From Aurantiacibacter sp. D1-12 (GTDB lineage: Bacteria > Pseudomonadota > Alphaproteobacteria > Sphingomonadales > Sphingomonadaceae), in contig NZ_JAPJZJ010000001.1 in NCBI RefSeq assembly GCF_028858515.1, positions 1 to 64,000 on the forward strand: a stretch of 64,000 bases of DNA, in the 5' to 3' direction. Each line of letters begins with the position of its first letter. Position 1 is the stretch's first letter. The notes beneath the pieces are model-generated. The model saw nothing but the letters and a program-made list of their open reading frames with translations. It did not search any database and was not told the DNA's origin. The translations under genes were made by a program, and so were the position numbers. Of the stretch, positions 16,573-27,383 are shown piece after piece.

Positions 16573-16968
16573 GTGTCCAAGATCAAACCCCTCATCCTCG
16601 CCATCGTGGCGCTTTTCGTCGCTGTCCCTGTCGCTGCATCGGCGCAGGCCACCATGGTCGAATACACTGAAAGCGGCTTCCGTGCGGCGCAGGCTGAAGG
16701 ACGCACGATCATAGTCGATGTGCACGCAAGCTGGTGCCCGACCTGCCGCGCGCAGCAGCCGATCCTGAACGAACTGCGCAACGATCCGCGCCTTTCCGAT
16801 GCCTTGTTCATCCGCGTCAACTTCGATGAGGATCGCGCTTTCCTTCGCGCACATCGCATTCCGCGCCAGTCCACCATTCTGGTGTTCAATGGCCGCGAAG
16901 AAGCCGGGCGCTCGATTGCCGAAACCAATCGCAATCGACTGCGCTCGTTCGTGTTCGGCAACATCTAA
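16573..16968 (+). CDS. Exported thioredoxin-like protein
   Basis: This 131-residue protein starts at GTG 16573, chosen because it places a clean signal peptide (MSKIKPLILAIVALF ... AASAQ, about 25 residues) at the N-terminus; the longer frame adds non-signal sequence. The thioredoxin fold contains the redox motif WCPTC and a later cis-Pro region (RIPRQSTILVFNG). It likely reduces or isomerises periplasmic disulfides. The adjacent CcdA-like gene, 26 bases downstream, is the expected membrane electron donor. Confidence 0.9.
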   Translation: MSKIKPLILAIVALFVAVPVAASAQATMVEYTESGFRAAQAEGRTIIVDVHASWCPTCRAQQPILNELRNDPRLSDALFIRVNFDEDRAFLRAHRIPRQSTILVFNGREEAGRSIAETNRNRLRSFVFGNI

Positions 16969-16994
16969 CAGGCGTTCCTCCGGAGCTCAGCACC

Positions 16995-17714
16995 ATGTTC
17001 AGCAGTATGGCCCTTGCCTTCGTTGCCGGTCTTGTGACGATCCTGAACCCTTGCGTCCTCCCCCTTGTGCCGATCATCATCGCCACTGCACTGGGGAAAA
17101 GTAAAATGGGGCCGGCAGCACTAGCCGCTGGACTGGTGCTGAGCTTTTCCATCTTCGGCCTGCTCGTTCTCGCTTTCGGCTTCTCGGTCGGGCTTGACGA
17201 GCGGTTGGTCCGTACCGCCGCTGGTAGTCTGTTGATTGTGGCGGGCGCCGTGTTGCTGATCCCTCGCGCGCAAATGGCGCTCAGCGCGGCAGCTGCTCCG
17301 GCAACAAGCGCCGGGCAGCGCATGCTGGGGCGCACGAGCGGCGAGGGCGCGATCGGACAGTTTGTCGTCGGCGGCCTGCTTGGTCTGGTCTGGGCACCGT
17401 GCGTCGGCCCGACACTCGGCATCGCCATTGCGGCGGCTGCACAGGGCGAAAACCTGCTCAGCGCTTTCGGCATCTTTCTCGTCTTCGGGCTTGGCGTCGC
17501 GACTTCGATCCTCGCTTTTGCCTACGGCTCGCGCAAGGCGCTCGGCCAGCGCAGCAAGTCGCTCCAGTCATTGGCGAAATATGCCAAGCCCATGTTTGGC
17601 GGAGCGGTGCTGCTGGTAGGCGTGATGGTGCTGACCGGTTTCGACAAGATGATCGAGATCTGGGCGCTCGACAACATGCCGCAGTCGCTGGTGGAGTTTA
17701 CAACGCGTTTCTGA
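16995..17714 (+). CDS. CcdA/DsbD-type transmembrane thiol electron carrier
   Basis: This 239-residue protein has six hydrophobic segments. The two family motifs with redox Cys are present: NPCVLPLVP near residue 15-23, and the related APCVGPTLG near residue 136-144. It passes electrons from cytoplasmic thioredoxin to periplasmic partners, here probably the upstream thioredoxin-like protein in the same operon. The length matches CcdA rather than full DsbD. A cytochrome-c maturation role is possible, but no ccm genes are nearby. Confidence 0.92.
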   Translation: MFSSMALAFVAGLVTILNPCVLPLVPIIIATALGKSKMGPAALAAGLVLSFSIFGLLVLAFGFSVGLDERLVRTAAGSLLIVAGAVLLIPRAQMALSAAAAPATSAGQRMLGRTSGEGAIGQFVVGGLLGLVWAPCVGPTLGIAIAAAAQGENLLSAFGIFLVFGLGVATSILAFAYGSRKALGQRSKSLQSLAKYAKPMFGGAVLLVGVMVLTGFDKMIEIWALDNMPQSLVEFTTRF

Positions 17715-17748
17715 GCCGCTCCCACCCTCAACCCTACGGCTCAGACGC

Positions 17749-17785
17749 GAAGGCCCGGCCACTCTGCCTGAGTAGCCGGGCCTTC
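17749..17785. terminator. Bidirectional terminator between ccdA-like gene and typA
   Basis: GAAGGCCCGGC (17749-17759) pairs exactly with GCCGGGCCTTC (17775-17785) around a 15-base loop. The two flanking genes converge here, so the hairpin can end both transcripts. Confidence 0.8.
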
Positions 17786-17811
17786 AACATTCTGGGCTTA
17801 GACTGCGGGGA

Positions 17812-19653
17812 TTACGCGCCCTCAGCCGCGCGCTTTGCCCGCTTGCGTTCGTGTGGGTCGAGATGAACCTTGCGGAGGCGAATGCTTTCCGGTGTCACTT
17901 CTACTTGCTCGTCATCGCCGATGTAGGCGATGGCCTGCTCCAGCGTCATCTTGCGTGGCGGGGTGAGGCGAATGCCTTCGTCCTTGCCGCTGGCGCGGAA
18001 GTTGGTGAGCTGCTTGCTTTTGAGCGGGTTGACTTCGAGATCTTCCGGCTTGGCGTTCTCGCCGATGATCATGCCCTGATAGAGCTTCTCACCAGGGGAT
18101 ACGAACAGCACGCCGCGTTCCTCGATAGTGTTGAGCGCATAGGCCATTGCCTCGCCCTGTTCCATGCTGATCAGTACGCCGTTCTGGCGGCCGGCAATCT
18201 TGCCCTTGTGCGGGCCATAGCTGTCGAACAGACGGTTCATGATGCCGGTGCCGCGCGTGTCGGACAGGAATTCACCGTGATAGCCGATCAGGCCCCGGCT
18301 TGGAGCCACGAAGGTGAGGCGTGTCTTGCCGCCGCCGCTTGGGCGCATTTCGGTCATTTCGGCTTTGCGCTGCGCCATCTTCTCGACGACGGTGCCAGAG
18401 AATTCATCGTCCACGTCGACAACGACGGTTTCATACGGTTCAAGCCGCTGCCCGTTCTCTTCGCGGTAGAGCACGCGCGGACGGCTGATCGAGAGTTCGA
18501 AGCCTTCGCGGCGCATCGTTTCGATCAGCACGCCGAGCTGCAATTCGCCGCGGCCCGCCACTTCGAAAGCATCCTTGCCGGCGCTTTCGGTGATGCGGAT
18601 GGCGACATTGCCCTCGGCTTCGCGTTCGAGACGCTCGCGGATCACGCGGCTCTGTACCTTGTCGCCCTCGCGGCCTGCATAGGGGCTGTCGTTGACGGCA
18701 AAGGTCATGCTGAGCGTAGGCGGATCGATTTCCGATGCGTGGATCGGTGCGTTCACGTTGGGTGAGCACAGTGTATTCGAAACGGTCGCTTCGGTCAGGC
18801 CTGCGATGGCAACGATATCGCCTGCCTTGGCGTGGAGCACGGGCTCACGATCAAGGCCATTGTAGGCAAAAACCTTTGTCGCGCGACCGGTCTCGACGAC
18901 ATTGCCGTTCACATCCAACGCGTGGATTGGCATGCCCGTTTCCAGGCGACCGCTTTCGATGCGGCCGGTCAGGATACGGCCGAGGAAGGCATCGCGATCA
19001 AGCAGCGTTGCCAGCATGGCGAATTCGCCATCGGGATCGAGATCGGGTTCGGGCACGTGGTTCACAATGAGGTTGAACAACGGCAGCAGATCGCCCTCAC
19101 GTGCTTCCGGATCTTCGCTGGCATAGCCCGAGCGGCCCGAGGCGTAGAGCACGGGGAAATCGAGTTGCTCGTCATTCGCGTCGAGATTGACGAACAGATC
19201 GAACACTTCGTCCAGCACTTCGCTGGCGCGCGCATCGCTTCGGTCGATCTTGTTGACGACCACGATGGGCTTCAGGCCAAGGCCGAGTGCCTTGCCGGTT
19301 ACGAACTTGGTCTGCGGCATCGGGCCTTCGGCGGCGTCGACCAGCAGGATAACGCCGTCGACCATGCTGAGGATACGCTCTACCTCGGCACCAAAGTCGG
19401 CGTGGCCCGGCGTATCGACGATGTTGATGCGGTAGCTGTGCTGGCCGCCCTCGGGTTTCCATTCAACACTGGTTGGCTTGGCAAGGATGGTGATCCCGCG
19501 CTCTTGCTCCAGTTCGTTTGAATCCATCGCGCGCTCTTCCACGCGCTGGTTATCCCGGAACATGCCGGATTGGCGGAAGAGCTGGTCAACCAGAGTGGTT
19601 TTACCGTGGTCAACGTGAGCGATAATCGCCACGTTGCGAAGGGGCGCAGACAT
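17812..19653 (-). CDS. typA: Translational GTPase TypA/BipA
   Basis: This 613-residue ribosome-binding GTPase has the G1 motif AHVDHGKTT (residues 12-20), G2 RGITI, G3 DTPGHADFG and G4 NKIDR, then domain 2, EF-G-like domains III and V, and the TypA-specific C-terminus ending in a Lys/Arg-rich tail. It helps 50S assembly and stress or cold adaptation. The length is normal. The start at 19653 has an AGGAAA ribosome-binding site. Confidence 0.97.
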   Translation of the reverse strand: MSAPLRNVAIIAHVDHGKTTLVDQLFRQSGMFRDNQRVEERAMDSNELEQERGITILAKPTSVEWKPEGGQHSYRINIVDTPGHADFGAEVERILSMVDGVILLVDAAEGPMPQTKFVTGKALGLGLKPIVVVNKIDRSDARASEVLDEVFDLFVNLDANDEQLDFPVLYASGRSGYASEDPEAREGDLLPLFNLIVNHVPEPDLDPDGEFAMLATLLDRDAFLGRILTGRIESGRLETGMPIHALDVNGNVVETGRATKVFAYNGLDREPVLHAKAGDIVAIAGLTEATVSNTLCSPNVNAPIHASEIDPPTLSMTFAVNDSPYAGREGDKVQSRVIRERLEREAEGNVAIRITESAGKDAFEVAGRGELQLGVLIETMRREGFELSISRPRVLYREENGQRLEPYETVVVDVDDEFSGTVVEKMAQRKAEMTEMRPSGGGKTRLTFVAPSRGLIGYHGEFLSDTRGTGIMNRLFDSYGPHKGKIAGRQNGVLISMEQGEAMAYALNTIEERGVLFVSPGEKLYQGMIIGENAKPEDLEVNPLKSKQLTNFRASGKDEGIRLTPPRKMTLEQAIAYIGDDEQVEVTPESIRLRKVHLDPHERKRAKRAAEGA

Positions 19654-19991
19654 TACAATTTTTCCTGTGTCGGGCAGGGCAAATCATGCTGCACCTGCGA
19701 ATTGGCGCGCCTCTAGCCTAAGGTCGCGCGCGGGGCAAGGAGATAGGAGGAGGCACTGCACAGTGCATCCGTGCGCAAGTAGAGTGAAGCTGACCTTACG
19801 TAATGGTGAGGTGTTTCCCTGTTGCGCCAATGCTACACGTGTGTGGCCATACAATCGCGCGTCCCACTGAGCAATTGTAGGAAACATTTGCGCTAGGTAG
19901 AAGAAATCGACTAATTCAAGTCGCTGAAGGAATGGAATGGATCGTCAACTGGGCGAACTTTCCGCTTCCTGAGGGAGAGATGGAGAATTCG
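19654..19991. other. Divergent intergenic region between typA and the TonB receptor gene
   Basis: These 338 bases must hold both promoters, but no consensus -35/-10 pair stands out. Two small palindromes are visible: GCACTG-CA-CAGTGC at 19753-19766, and TTACGTAA at 19796-19803. They are possible operator sites with no assigned regulator. No convincing coding sequence is seen. Confidence 0.5.
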
Positions 19992-22715
19992 ATGAAAACT
20001 ACCATTACCGGCGCTGCCGGTTTTTCACGCAATCTTCTTTGCAGTGCCGCCGCTCTTGCGCTGGTCGCACCAGGGGTTGCCATGGCCCAGGATGCAGACG
20101 GCGATGATCCCGCTGCTGAAGAGGAAGAAGCACAGGGCAACACCATTCTGGTGACCGCCACCAAGCGTGAAACCACGCTGCAGGAAATTCCGGTCGCTGT
20201 TTCCGTTACCGGCGCTGAAACGCTGGAACGTGACGTGATCCGCGATATCCGCGACCTGCAAACGGTTGTTCCCTCGCTGACTGTTGGCCAGCGCCAGTCT
20301 TCGGCAAACACCGGTTTCTTCATTCGTGGCTTTGGTAACGGCGCCAACAACGCCGGTATCGAACCGTCTGTCGGTGTCTTCATCGATGGCGTGTATCGTA
20401 GCCGTACCGCGAGCTCGATCTCCGACCTTCCCAATGTGCAGCGTGTCGAAGTCCTTCGTGGCCCGCAGTCGACCCTGTTCGGCAAGAACGCATCGGCCGG
20501 TGTTATCTCGGTCGTAACCGAAGAGCCGCAGTTTGACTTCGGCGGCAATGTCGAACTGACCTACGGCAATTTCGATCAGGTTGTGGCGCGCGGTTATGTG
20601 ACTGGCCCGCTGGCTGACTCGGTCGCCTTCAGTGTCGGTGCAGGTCTCAACAGCCGTGACGGTTTCTTCGAGGACCTGAACACGGGCAACAGCGTCAATA
20701 ATCGTGATCGCTGGTACGCACGCGCCCAGATCCTGGTTGATGATGGTGAAAGCTGGCGCATCCGCGTGATTGCAGATATCGATGATATCGACGAAATCTG
20801 TTGCGGTGTTGTGAACGCGCAAAGCGGTCCGCCGACTGCAGTAATCCAGGCACTGGGTGGCCAGGTAACTGATCCGAACAATCCTTTTGCCGATGTCGTT
20901 TACAACAATTTCGATTCCACCAACGAGATCCGCAATCACGGCATCTCCGCGCAGATCGACAAGGACATTGGTGATTTCACATTCACCTCGATCACCGCAA
21001 GCCGCACGACGGAAGCGGTTACCGTACAGGACTCGGACTTCTCAACCGCTGACCTGATCTATCCGAACTCGCAGGACCTGCGTCTCGATACGTTCACGCA
21101 GGAATTCCGCGTTTCCGGAACCATCGGCGATCGCATCGATCTGTTGCTCGGCCTGTTCTACATCAACGAGGATGTCGAACAGTCGAACCAGCTGCTCTAT
21201 GGTGCTGACTTCCGCAACTATGCCAATCTCTTGGTCGGGAACCTTTCAGGAGGGGCCTTTGCCCTCGCGCCTAGCCCCCTGTTCCCGACTGCAGTGCCGC
21301 TAGAGCAGGTCTTCAGTGCTTCTTTCGGTCAGAACTTCGTTGGGTCGTTCTTCAATCAAGGGCAGGGTTTCACTGAGTCTTACACGCTGGACTCCGAAGC
21401 TTTCTCGATCTTCGGCCAGGTCGATTTCGAGATTGTTGATGGCCTCGTTCTGACACTCGGCGGCAACTACACCGACGATAGCAAGACTTTCACTCAAGAA
21501 GCGATCTCGACCGACGTGTTCTCGTCGATTGACTTCGATGCACCCCAGCTTGCTCCGTTCCGTCAGCAGGTTCTGACGCAGGGCGCCATTGCCCAGGGCG
21601 TTGGTGATGCGCTGATGCTTGGGCGTGCGGCAACTGCCGCTGAAGTGCTTGCATTCGCCACGAACCCCGCGACGGCTCCGATTTTCCCAACGATCCAGGC
21701 CGGTGCAGCTGCATTCGCGGCGGCAAACGTCAACAACCCGCTTGCGAACCCGCTGAACCCGCTTCGCGCGCTGCAGTTCCTGCCGCCGTTCCTCGGCGTT
21801 CCCAACTCGGTTGAGGACGGCACCACGAACGACGACAACTTCAGCTACACTGCGCGTCTGGCTTACGACATCACGCCTGACGTGAACATCTACGCCAGCT
21901 ATGCAACGGGCTTCAAAGCCAGCTCGGTGAACTTGTCGCGCGATGCGCGTCCGTCGCTCGCTGATCGTACCGCGATCATCAATGCAGGTCTTGCACAGCC
22001 GAACCAGACCTATGGTTCGCGCTTTGCCGGTCCGGAAGAATCGACGGTTTACGAAGTGGGTATCAAGACCAACTTCGACTTTGCTGCTCTGAACCTCACG
22101 GTTTTCCAGCAGGAGATCGAGGGCTTCCAGTCCAACATCTTCACCGGCTCGGGCTTCGTGCTCGCCAACGCAGGTAGCCAGTCGACCTTCGGTGTCGAAT
22201 TTGAAGGCCTGTGGTACCCTGCACCGGGCCTCACGCTGAACACTGCGGTGACATACCTCAACCCCGAGTTCGACAGCTTCACGCAGTCGGCACAGGGTGA
22301 CATTTCGGGCACCACGCCTTCGGGCATTCCGGAATGGACCGTGATCCTTGGTGCGCAGTACGAAGCCGATCTCGGCTTTGGCCAGCTCATTCCGCGCGTG
22401 AACTACCTCTGGTCGTCTGAATACCAGCTGGTTGAAGGTCTTCCGGCCTTCGCAGTTCGTGCACCTGACGGAACGATCGCCGATGGTGGTCCGGCGATTG
22501 CTGCCGGCCTGCCGTTTACTGCGCGTCAGAATAACCTGACCGCGTCGCTAACGCTGGCAATGGATAACGGTATCGAACTGCAGGTTTGGGGCCGTAACAT
22601 TCTGGATGACCGTTACTTCGGTACCGTGTTCGACAGCCCGGCGCAGCCCGGTGCGGTTTCGGGTTACCCGAACGATCCGACCACTTACGGCATCACCGGC
22701 CGCTTCCGCTTCTAA
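19992..22715 (+). CDS. TonB-dependent outer-membrane receptor
   Basis: This receptor of about 907 residues has a signal peptide (MKTTITGAAGFSRN ... GVAMAQ), an acidic linker, a plug domain starting ILVTATKRETTLQEIPVAVSV with VLRGPQSTLFGKNASAGVIS, and a 22-strand barrel ending in aromatic Phe (GRFRF). It imports a large or scarce ligand (siderophore, glycan or similar) using TonB energy. The substrate is not identifiable. Sphingomonads carry many of these. The start is 19992 (SD GGAGAA); ATG 19980 with an upstream GAGGGAG is an alternative. It is a single-gene unit with its own terminator. Confidence 0.95.
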   Translation: MKTTITGAAGFSRNLLCSAAALALVAPGVAMAQDADGDDPAAEEEEAQGNTILVTATKRETTLQEIPVAVSVTGAETLERDVIRDIRDLQTVVPSLTVGQRQSSANTGFFIRGFGNGANNAGIEPSVGVFIDGVYRSRTASSISDLPNVQRVEVLRGPQSTLFGKNASAGVISVVTEEPQFDFGGNVELTYGNFDQVVARGYVTGPLADSVAFSVGAGLNSRDGFFEDLNTGNSVNNRDRWYARAQILVDDGESWRIRVIADIDDIDEICCGVVNAQSGPPTAVIQALGGQVTDPNNPFADVVYNNFDSTNEIRNHGISAQIDKDIGDFTFTSITASRTTEAVTVQDSDFSTADLIYPNSQDLRLDTFTQEFRVSGTIGDRIDLLLGLFYINEDVEQSNQLLYGADFRNYANLLVGNLSGGAFALAPSPLFPTAVPLEQVFSASFGQNFVGSFFNQGQGFTESYTLDSEAFSIFGQVDFEIVDGLVLTLGGNYTDDSKTFTQEAISTDVFSSIDFDAPQLAPFRQQVLTQGAIAQGVGDALMLGRAATAAEVLAFATNPATAPIFPTIQAGAAAFAAANVNNPLANPLNPLRALQFLPPFLGVPNSVEDGTTNDDNFSYTARLAYDITPDVNIYASYATGFKASSVNLSRDARPSLADRTAIINAGLAQPNQTYGSRFAGPEESTVYEVGIKTNFDFAALNLTVFQQEIEGFQSNIFTGSGFVLANAGSQSTFGVEFEGLWYPAPGLTLNTAVTYLNPEFDSFTQSAQGDISGTTPSGIPEWTVILGAQYEADLGFGQLIPRVNYLWSSEYQLVEGLPAFAVRAPDGTIADGGPAIAAGLPFTARQNNLTASLTLAMDNGIELQVWGRNILDDRYFGTVFDSPAQPGAVSGYPNDPTTYGITGRFRF

Positions 22716-22749
22716 GCGTCAGCGCCGATATCCTCTGCGGAGGAAGGGG

Positions 22750-22771
22750 AAGGGGGGCTTCGGCTCCCCTT
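22750..22771 (+). terminator. Intrinsic terminator after the TonB receptor gene
   Basis: AAGGGGGGC and GCTCCCCTT form a nine-pair stem closed by a TTCG tetraloop, immediately followed by TTTCTTTG. Confidence 0.9.
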
Positions 22772-22862
22772 TTTCTTTGTCCGGTTAGCGCGCCTTGCAT
22801 CTTGTAAATTGCGGTGATTTGTGGTGGCTTGCACCTCTGGTTTGAAAGAGGGGACTATTCGT

Positions 22863-23336
22863 ATGCCATATGCTGGTTTCTGGATTCGCGTTGGCGCGTA
22901 TCTGATCGACGCAATAATTTTGTATATCGTGCAGATTGTTCTGGGGATGATGTTCGGCATCAGCGCAGGCGCTCTCACAGGTGTGGATCCGGCCGGGGCA
23001 GAAGCTCTGACAACGGGTGCTGGCGGGCTCTACCTGCTGATCGTAATGGCTATTGGTATTGGCTATTACGTGCTGATGGAAAGCGGACCATGGCAAGCGA
23101 CATTGGGCAAGAAGGCGCTTGGCCTTGTCGTGACCGATGAAAACGGCAACCGCATCACCTGGCTGCGTGCGCTTGGCCGCTATCTTGCGAAGATCCTGTC
23201 CGGTCTGATCTTGCTGATCGGCTACATCATGATTGCTTTCACTGACAAGAAGCAGGGTCTGCATGACATGCTGGCCAGCACGCTGGTTCTGAAGGGGCAG
23301 CCCGGTGAACATGGTGCCGCAGGGGTGTTTGAATAA
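22863..23336 (+). CDS. RDD-family membrane protein
   Basis: This 157-residue protein starts at ATG 22863 (SD GAGGGG nine bases upstream; the longer frame has no ribosome-binding site). It has the RDD pattern: GFWIRVGAYLIDAIIL at the start, a second hydrophobic segment (LYLLIVMAIGIGYYVLM), then WQATLGKKALGLVVTD and RALGRYLAKILSGLILLIGYIMIAF. RDD proteins are small inner-membrane proteins, some implicated in ion exchange. The exact role is unknown. Confidence 0.9.
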   Translation: MPYAGFWIRVGAYLIDAIILYIVQIVLGMMFGISAGALTGVDPAGAEALTTGAGGLYLLIVMAIGIGYYVLMESGPWQATLGKKALGLVVTDENGNRITWLRALGRYLAKILSGLILLIGYIMIAFTDKKQGLHDMLASTLVLKGQPGEHGAAGVFE

Positions 23337-23370
23337 CACCGCAGGCGGTTAATACCTTAGGCACGAATTT

Positions 23371-23392
23371 GGGCGGTCCTTCGGGGCCGCCC
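23371..23392. terminator. Terminator between convergent RDD and ABC permease genes
   Basis: GGGCGGTCC pairs with GGGCCGCCC (one G-T pair) around a TTCG tetraloop, followed by TTTTTCTG on the plus strand. Confidence 0.9.
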
Positions 23393-23406
23393 TTTTTCTG
23401 TGTGGA

Positions 23407-25917
23407 TCAGAGTGAACGCAGCGTTTGCGCCGGTCGCGCTCTCAGCAGCGGGAGCGATGCGGCGAAGGCGAAGGCCAGCACCAAGACCAGTCCGCCGCCG
23501 AGAACGGCGAGGATTTCGGTCCAGTCGGGCAGCCACTCGAATTCGAACAGCTGAACAACGATCAGCCAAGCGACACCCGTTCCGAGTGCAAGGGCAACAC
23601 CGGCCAATAGCGCTGCCAGCAGGCCAAACTCGGCAAATTGCAGAGCCAGGAGTTGTTTACGGCTGGCACCTAGCACGCGTAGGATCACGGTGTCGTAGAT
23701 GCGCGCCTGCCTTGCCGCAGCAATCGCACCAAGCAATACGGCGATGCCTGCCAGTACCGCTACCGATGCAGCAGCAAGAATGGCGAGCGAAACCTGATCC
23801 AGGATCGTGCGTGCTTCGTTCAGGATCGGGCCGACTTCGATCACGCTGGATGAAGGGAAGGCCTGTACCAACTGGCGCAGCAGTCCTCCCGTTTCGGCAC
23901 CCTCGGGAAGTTCGACCGTCGCGGCGAGATTGTGGGGCGTGTCTTCCAGCGTGTTGGGCGAGAAGATGTAGACGTTGTTGAAGCCCAGGCTTTCCCAGTC
24001 GATCCGGCGGATGCTGGCAACACGCGCGCTGCGTTCCACGCCGAGGATCGACACGGTGATGACATGGCCCAATTCGATGCCGGCCGCTGCCGCAAGATCA
24101 GCGTCGATCGAGACGAGGTTCTCGCCCGAGTGGTCAGGTGCCCACCATTCGCCCTCGGTCAGCACATTGCCTTCGGGCAGATCGGCGGCATAGGTCAGGC
24201 CACGCTCTCCGCTAAGACCCCAGGCGCCGTCAGGTAGCTGATCGAGCTCCGCGATCACCGTCGGGTCCTCTTCCGGCCCGTAGGAGACGATAAAGCCGCG
24301 CAGAGTGGGCACGGCTTCGATGACCGCGTCTTCGGAGATATCACCGATAATTCCGTTGAATTGCTCAAGCCCCTCCTTGGGGATGTCGAGCACGAAATAG
24401 TCGGGCGCGCGCTCTGGCACCGACTGCTGGATATTGCCGCCGAGGCTGGTCTGCACCCCTGCGAGCAGTACGAATGCCGCAAGGCCAAATCCCAGTGCGG
24501 TGACGAGCGAGCCGGTGGCTGCGCCGGGGCGGTGAAGATTGGCTATGGCTGCCCGCACAATCGGGTCTTTCGCACGCGGTGCCTTGGAGGCCGCAAACCG
24601 GATGCCGCGTCCAAGCAGCGCGAGGAAGCCGAGGATCAGCGCAGCGCCAGCAAGGAAGCCTGCCGAGAGCACCTGCTGCGGCGAAAAGGCGATGGCGAGC
24701 ACCGCGATGCCAATCAGGCCGAGGGCAACGGGCAGCGCCGCCGCTTTCCATTGCCGAGCCAGTGGCGACACGCGCGCGCGCATCAGTGCCATCGCAGGGA
24801 AGGTCTTCGCGCGGGCGAGGGGAGGTGCTGCGAACACGAGCGCGACCAGAAGGCCAAACGCCATGGCGCGCACCAGCGCCCACGGATCGAGGACAAGGTT
24901 GGTATTGACCGGAAGCAACGAACCGAGGGCATTGGCAAGCAGCGGCGTCACGAGCACGCCCGCCAGCAGCCCTGCAAGCGAGCCGACGACCGCCGCAATG
25001 CCCACCTCCAGTGCGTAGATGCGCGAGATATCTCGCGACGTCGCGCCGAGGATCTTGAGCGTTGCAATCGAATTGCGCCGCGCTTCGAGATAGGAATTCA
25101 CCCCACCGCCAATGCCGATCCCGGCAATGACGAGTGCGGCAAGGCCAACGAGCGTCAGGAATTCGCCCATACGGCTGACGAAACGCTCTGCACCCGGCGA
25201 CGCGCGGTCTGCGGTGCGGGTGTCAAAGGGGGTGCCGGGGAATGCCTCGAAAAGGGCTTCCTCGACGTCCTCGGCATTGTAATTGCCGTCAAAAGCGAGG
25301 CGCGTCTTGGTTTCGAACAAGGCACCGGGTGCAGTCAGGCCTGCTGTCTCGGGATAGTCCTGCGCAACGATGATCGTCTGGCCAAGAGCAAAACCTTCGC
25401 TCAGACGGTCGGGCTCTTCCTCTATAATGCCGCTGACGGTGAGTTGTTCGGTGCCCACGGTAAAGCTGTCGCCAACAGCAACATCCAGCCGCTCGGCAGC
25501 ACCGGCAGACAGGAAGGCATCGTTGCCCTGCGGGGCACTAACAGCGCCCTGACCCTCGATAAGCAGCGATCCGTACATCGGATAATTGGGGGCGACTGCC
25601 TTCAGTTCGATGGGAACCGCGACATTCTCGGTCGTCGCCATTGCCTGCATGCGATAGCCCGGAGAAAGTTCGCCGTACTGTTCGAGGAACTCGGTCTCCT
25701 CTTCGGACAGGAAGCGCTGCCATAGCTCGACCTCAAAGTCTCCGCCAAGGATAGCTTGGCCCTGCGAGTCCAGCTCGGTTTGAATGGCAGAGGTCAGACT
25801 GCCGATGGCCGCCAGCGCCCCTACGCCCAAAAAGAGACAGACGAGCAGCAGTCGCAGTCCGCGAAAGCCGCTCGATAGGTCGCGTCGAGCAATCGTCCAG
25901 GCGCGTGCCCAGCTCAC
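23407..25917 (-). CDS. FtsX/MacB-like ABC transporter permease (YbbP type)
   Basis: This 836-residue protein has an N-terminal helix ([18 protein letters not shown]), a large periplasmic domain, three central helices, a second periplasmic domain and a C-terminal FtsX set ([22 protein letters not shown] ... [21 protein letters not shown]). The two-half layout and length match E. coli YbbP. With the overlapping ATPase gene and the adjacent esterase it forms the conserved YbbA-YbbP-TesA neighbourhood. It probably moves lipophilic substrates or exerts mechanical work across the inner membrane. Confidence 0.93.
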   Translation of the reverse strand: MSWARAWTIARRDLSSGFRGLRLLLVCLFLGVGALAAIGSLTSAIQTELDSQGQAILGGDFEVELWQRFLSEEETEFLEQYGELSPGYRMQAMATTENVAVPIELKAVAPNYPMYGSLLIEGQGAVSAPQGNDAFLSAGAAERLDVAVGDSFTVGTEQLTVSGIIEEEPDRLSEGFALGQTIIVAQDYPETAGLTAPGALFETKTRLAFDGNYNAEDVEEALFEAFPGTPFDTRTADRASPGAERFVSRMGEFLTLVGLAALVIAGIGIGGGVNSYLEARRNSIATLKILGATSRDISRIYALEVGIAAVVGSLAGLLAGVLVTPLLANALGSLLPVNTNLVLDPWALVRAMAFGLLVALVFAAPPLARAKTFPAMALMRARVSPLARQWKAAALPVALGLIGIAVLAIAFSPQQVLSAGFLAGAALILGFLALLGRGIRFAASKAPRAKDPIVRAAIANLHRPGAATGSLVTALGFGLAAFVLLAGVQTSLGGNIQQSVPERAPDYFVLDIPKEGLEQFNGIIGDISEDAVIEAVPTLRGFIVSYGPEEDPTVIAELDQLPDGAWGLSGERGLTYAADLPEGNVLTEGEWWAPDHSGENLVSIDADLAAAAGIELGHVITVSILGVERSARVASIRRIDWESLGFNNVYIFSPNTLEDTPHNLAATVELPEGAETGGLLRQLVQAFPSSSVIEVGPILNEARTILDQVSLAILAAASVAVLAGIAVLLGAIAAARQARIYDTVILRVLGASRKQLLALQFAEFGLLAALLAGVALALGTGVAWLIVVQLFEFEWLPDWTEILAVLGGGLVLVLAFAFAASLPLLRARPAQTLRSL

Positions 25918-26627
25918 GACTTGGCGGTATCGCTGGCGATCAGGCCGTCACCCAGCGTCACCACGCGGTCGCAGCGCTCGGCGAGCTTGCGATCATGGGT
26001 GATGATGATGAGCGTTGCGCCTGTTTCCTCGCGGCGGCGGAACAGAACATCCTCCACGCTCGATCCGGTGGAGGTGTCTAGGTTGCCCGTCGGCTCATCA
26101 GCAAAGATCAACGGCGGACGGCTGGCAATCGCGCGGGCGATGGCCACACGCTGCTGCTCACCGCCCGAAAGCTGCGCGGGATAGTGGGTGAGGCGATGGC
26201 CGAGGCCGACAGCTTCCAGCTCTTCGCTCGCACGTTCGGTCGCGCCCCTGATCCCGGCCAGTTCCAGCGGAGTGGCGACATTTTCGACCGCAGTCATCGT
26301 CGGCAGCAGGTGGAACGCCTGCAATACGATACCGATACGGCCACGGCGCGCTTGCGCCAGAGCGTCTTCGTCGAGCGCGGTGAAGTCTTCGCCAGCCACG
26401 GTCAGCTTGCCCGAGGTGGCGCGTTCCAGACCGGTCAGCACTGACATAAGCGAGCTCTTGCCGCTGCCCGAAGGCCCCAGCAGTGCGAGCGTTTCACCGG
26501 CGGCGACATCAAGGTCAATGCCGCGCAAGATCTCCACAGCAGCTTCACCTTCACCAAGCGTCAGGCGAAGGTCGCGCGCGGAAATCACGGTTTCGGAAGG
26601 GGCGGAATTGTTAGAGGGGCTTGTCAC
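25914..26627 (-). CDS. ABC transporter ATP-binding protein (YbbA/LolD type)
   Basis: This 237-residue ATPase has Walker [12 protein letters not shown], the Q-loop region [17 protein letters not shown], signature [14 protein letters not shown], Walker [13 protein letters not shown] and H-loop [13 protein letters not shown]. It overlaps the permease gene by four bases and is its energising partner. It is divergent from the esterase gene with only 27 bases between the starts, so the promoters must overlap. Confidence 0.95.
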   Translation of the reverse strand: MTSPSNNSAPSETVISARDLRLTLGEGEAAVEILRGIDLDVAAGETLALLGPSGSGKSSLMSVLTGLERATSGKLTVAGEDFTALDEDALAQARRGRIGIVLQAFHLLPTMTAVENVATPLELAGIRGATERASEELEAVGLGHRLTHYPAQLSGGEQQRVAIARAIASRPPLIFADEPTGNLDTSTGSSVEDVLFRRREETGATLIIITHDRKLAERCDRVVTLGDGLIASDTAKS

Positions 26628-26654
26628 GAGCGTCGGATGGCATAGCTAGTGCAT

Positions 26655-27380
26655 ATGAACAAGCCATACCAAAGCCCGTGGCGGACGCTCATGCGCGGTT
26701 CGTCGATTGCTCTTGCTTTTACCCTTGCCGCCTGCGGTGCAGAAGCTCCGCCAAGCGAACCCGTGACCGAAGTAGAAGCGCCGATTGAGGAGGTGCTACC
26801 GGTGATGGGGCCGGAGCGGGTGATCCTCGGCTTTGGTGACAGTCTGATGGCTGGATACCAGCTGGAAGAGCAGCAGGGTTATCCCGAAGTGCTCGAAGCG
26901 GTCATGCGGACGCGTGGTATCAATGCGCGGATCATTGACGCTGGTGTTTCGGGCGACACGACGGCGGCTGGCCTTCAGCGGATCGAGTTTGTGCTCGACA
27001 ATATGGGTGAAACGCCCGACCTCGCGATTGTCGAGCTTGGCGGGAATGATTTGATCCGTGGCGTGGTGCCAGAAGTGTCGCGCGAAAATCTCACCGGTAT
27101 TCTCGATGCGCTTGCCGAACGCGACATTCCGGTCATCATGATGGGCATGCGCGCACCGCCCAATGCCGGGCCGGAGTACCAGAGCGCGTTCGACAACATG
27201 TACCCCGAATTGGCGGCGCAATATAATGCGGCACTGGTGCCGTTCTTCATGGAACCGCTCATTGCAAACCCGGACCTACTGATGGGGGACCGCATTCATC
27301 CGACTGCAGAGGGTGTGCAGGCCATGGTTGCAGCGACGGTCGACGATGTGATTGCCGCCCTGCCCGAAGAGGAGAGCTAG
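26655..27380 (+). CDS. Lipoprotein SGNH-hydrolase (TesA-like arylesterase)
   Basis: This 241-residue protein has a lipoprotein signal (SIALAFTLAAC, lipobox LAAC), an acidic linker and an SGNH hydrolase domain. Block I GFGDSLMAGY holds the catalytic Ser, block III is VELGGNDLIRG, and the catalytic Asp/His are in DRIHPTAEG. It hydrolyses acyl esters or thioesters in the periplasm, anchored to a membrane. The lipobox is unusual for TesA, which is normally soluble. ATG 26655 was chosen; GTG 26649 is in frame. Confidence 0.93.
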   Translation: MNKPYQSPWRTLMRGSSIALAFTLAACGAEAPPSEPVTEVEAPIEEVLPVMGPERVILGFGDSLMAGYQLEEQQGYPEVLEAVMRTRGINARIIDAGVSGDTTAAGLQRIEFVLDNMGETPDLAIVELGGNDLIRGVVPEVSRENLTGILDALAERDIPVIMMGMRAPPNAGPEYQSAFDNMYPELAAQYNAALVPFFMEPLIANPDLLMGDRIHPTAEGVQAMVAATVDDVIAALPEEES

Positions 27381-27383
27381 GGC

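Noticed and set aside
24361-25725. A 454-codon plus-strand frame inside the ABC permease gene
   Set aside because: Arg/Gln/Glu-rich antisense translation without domains; the permease on the other strand is well supported.
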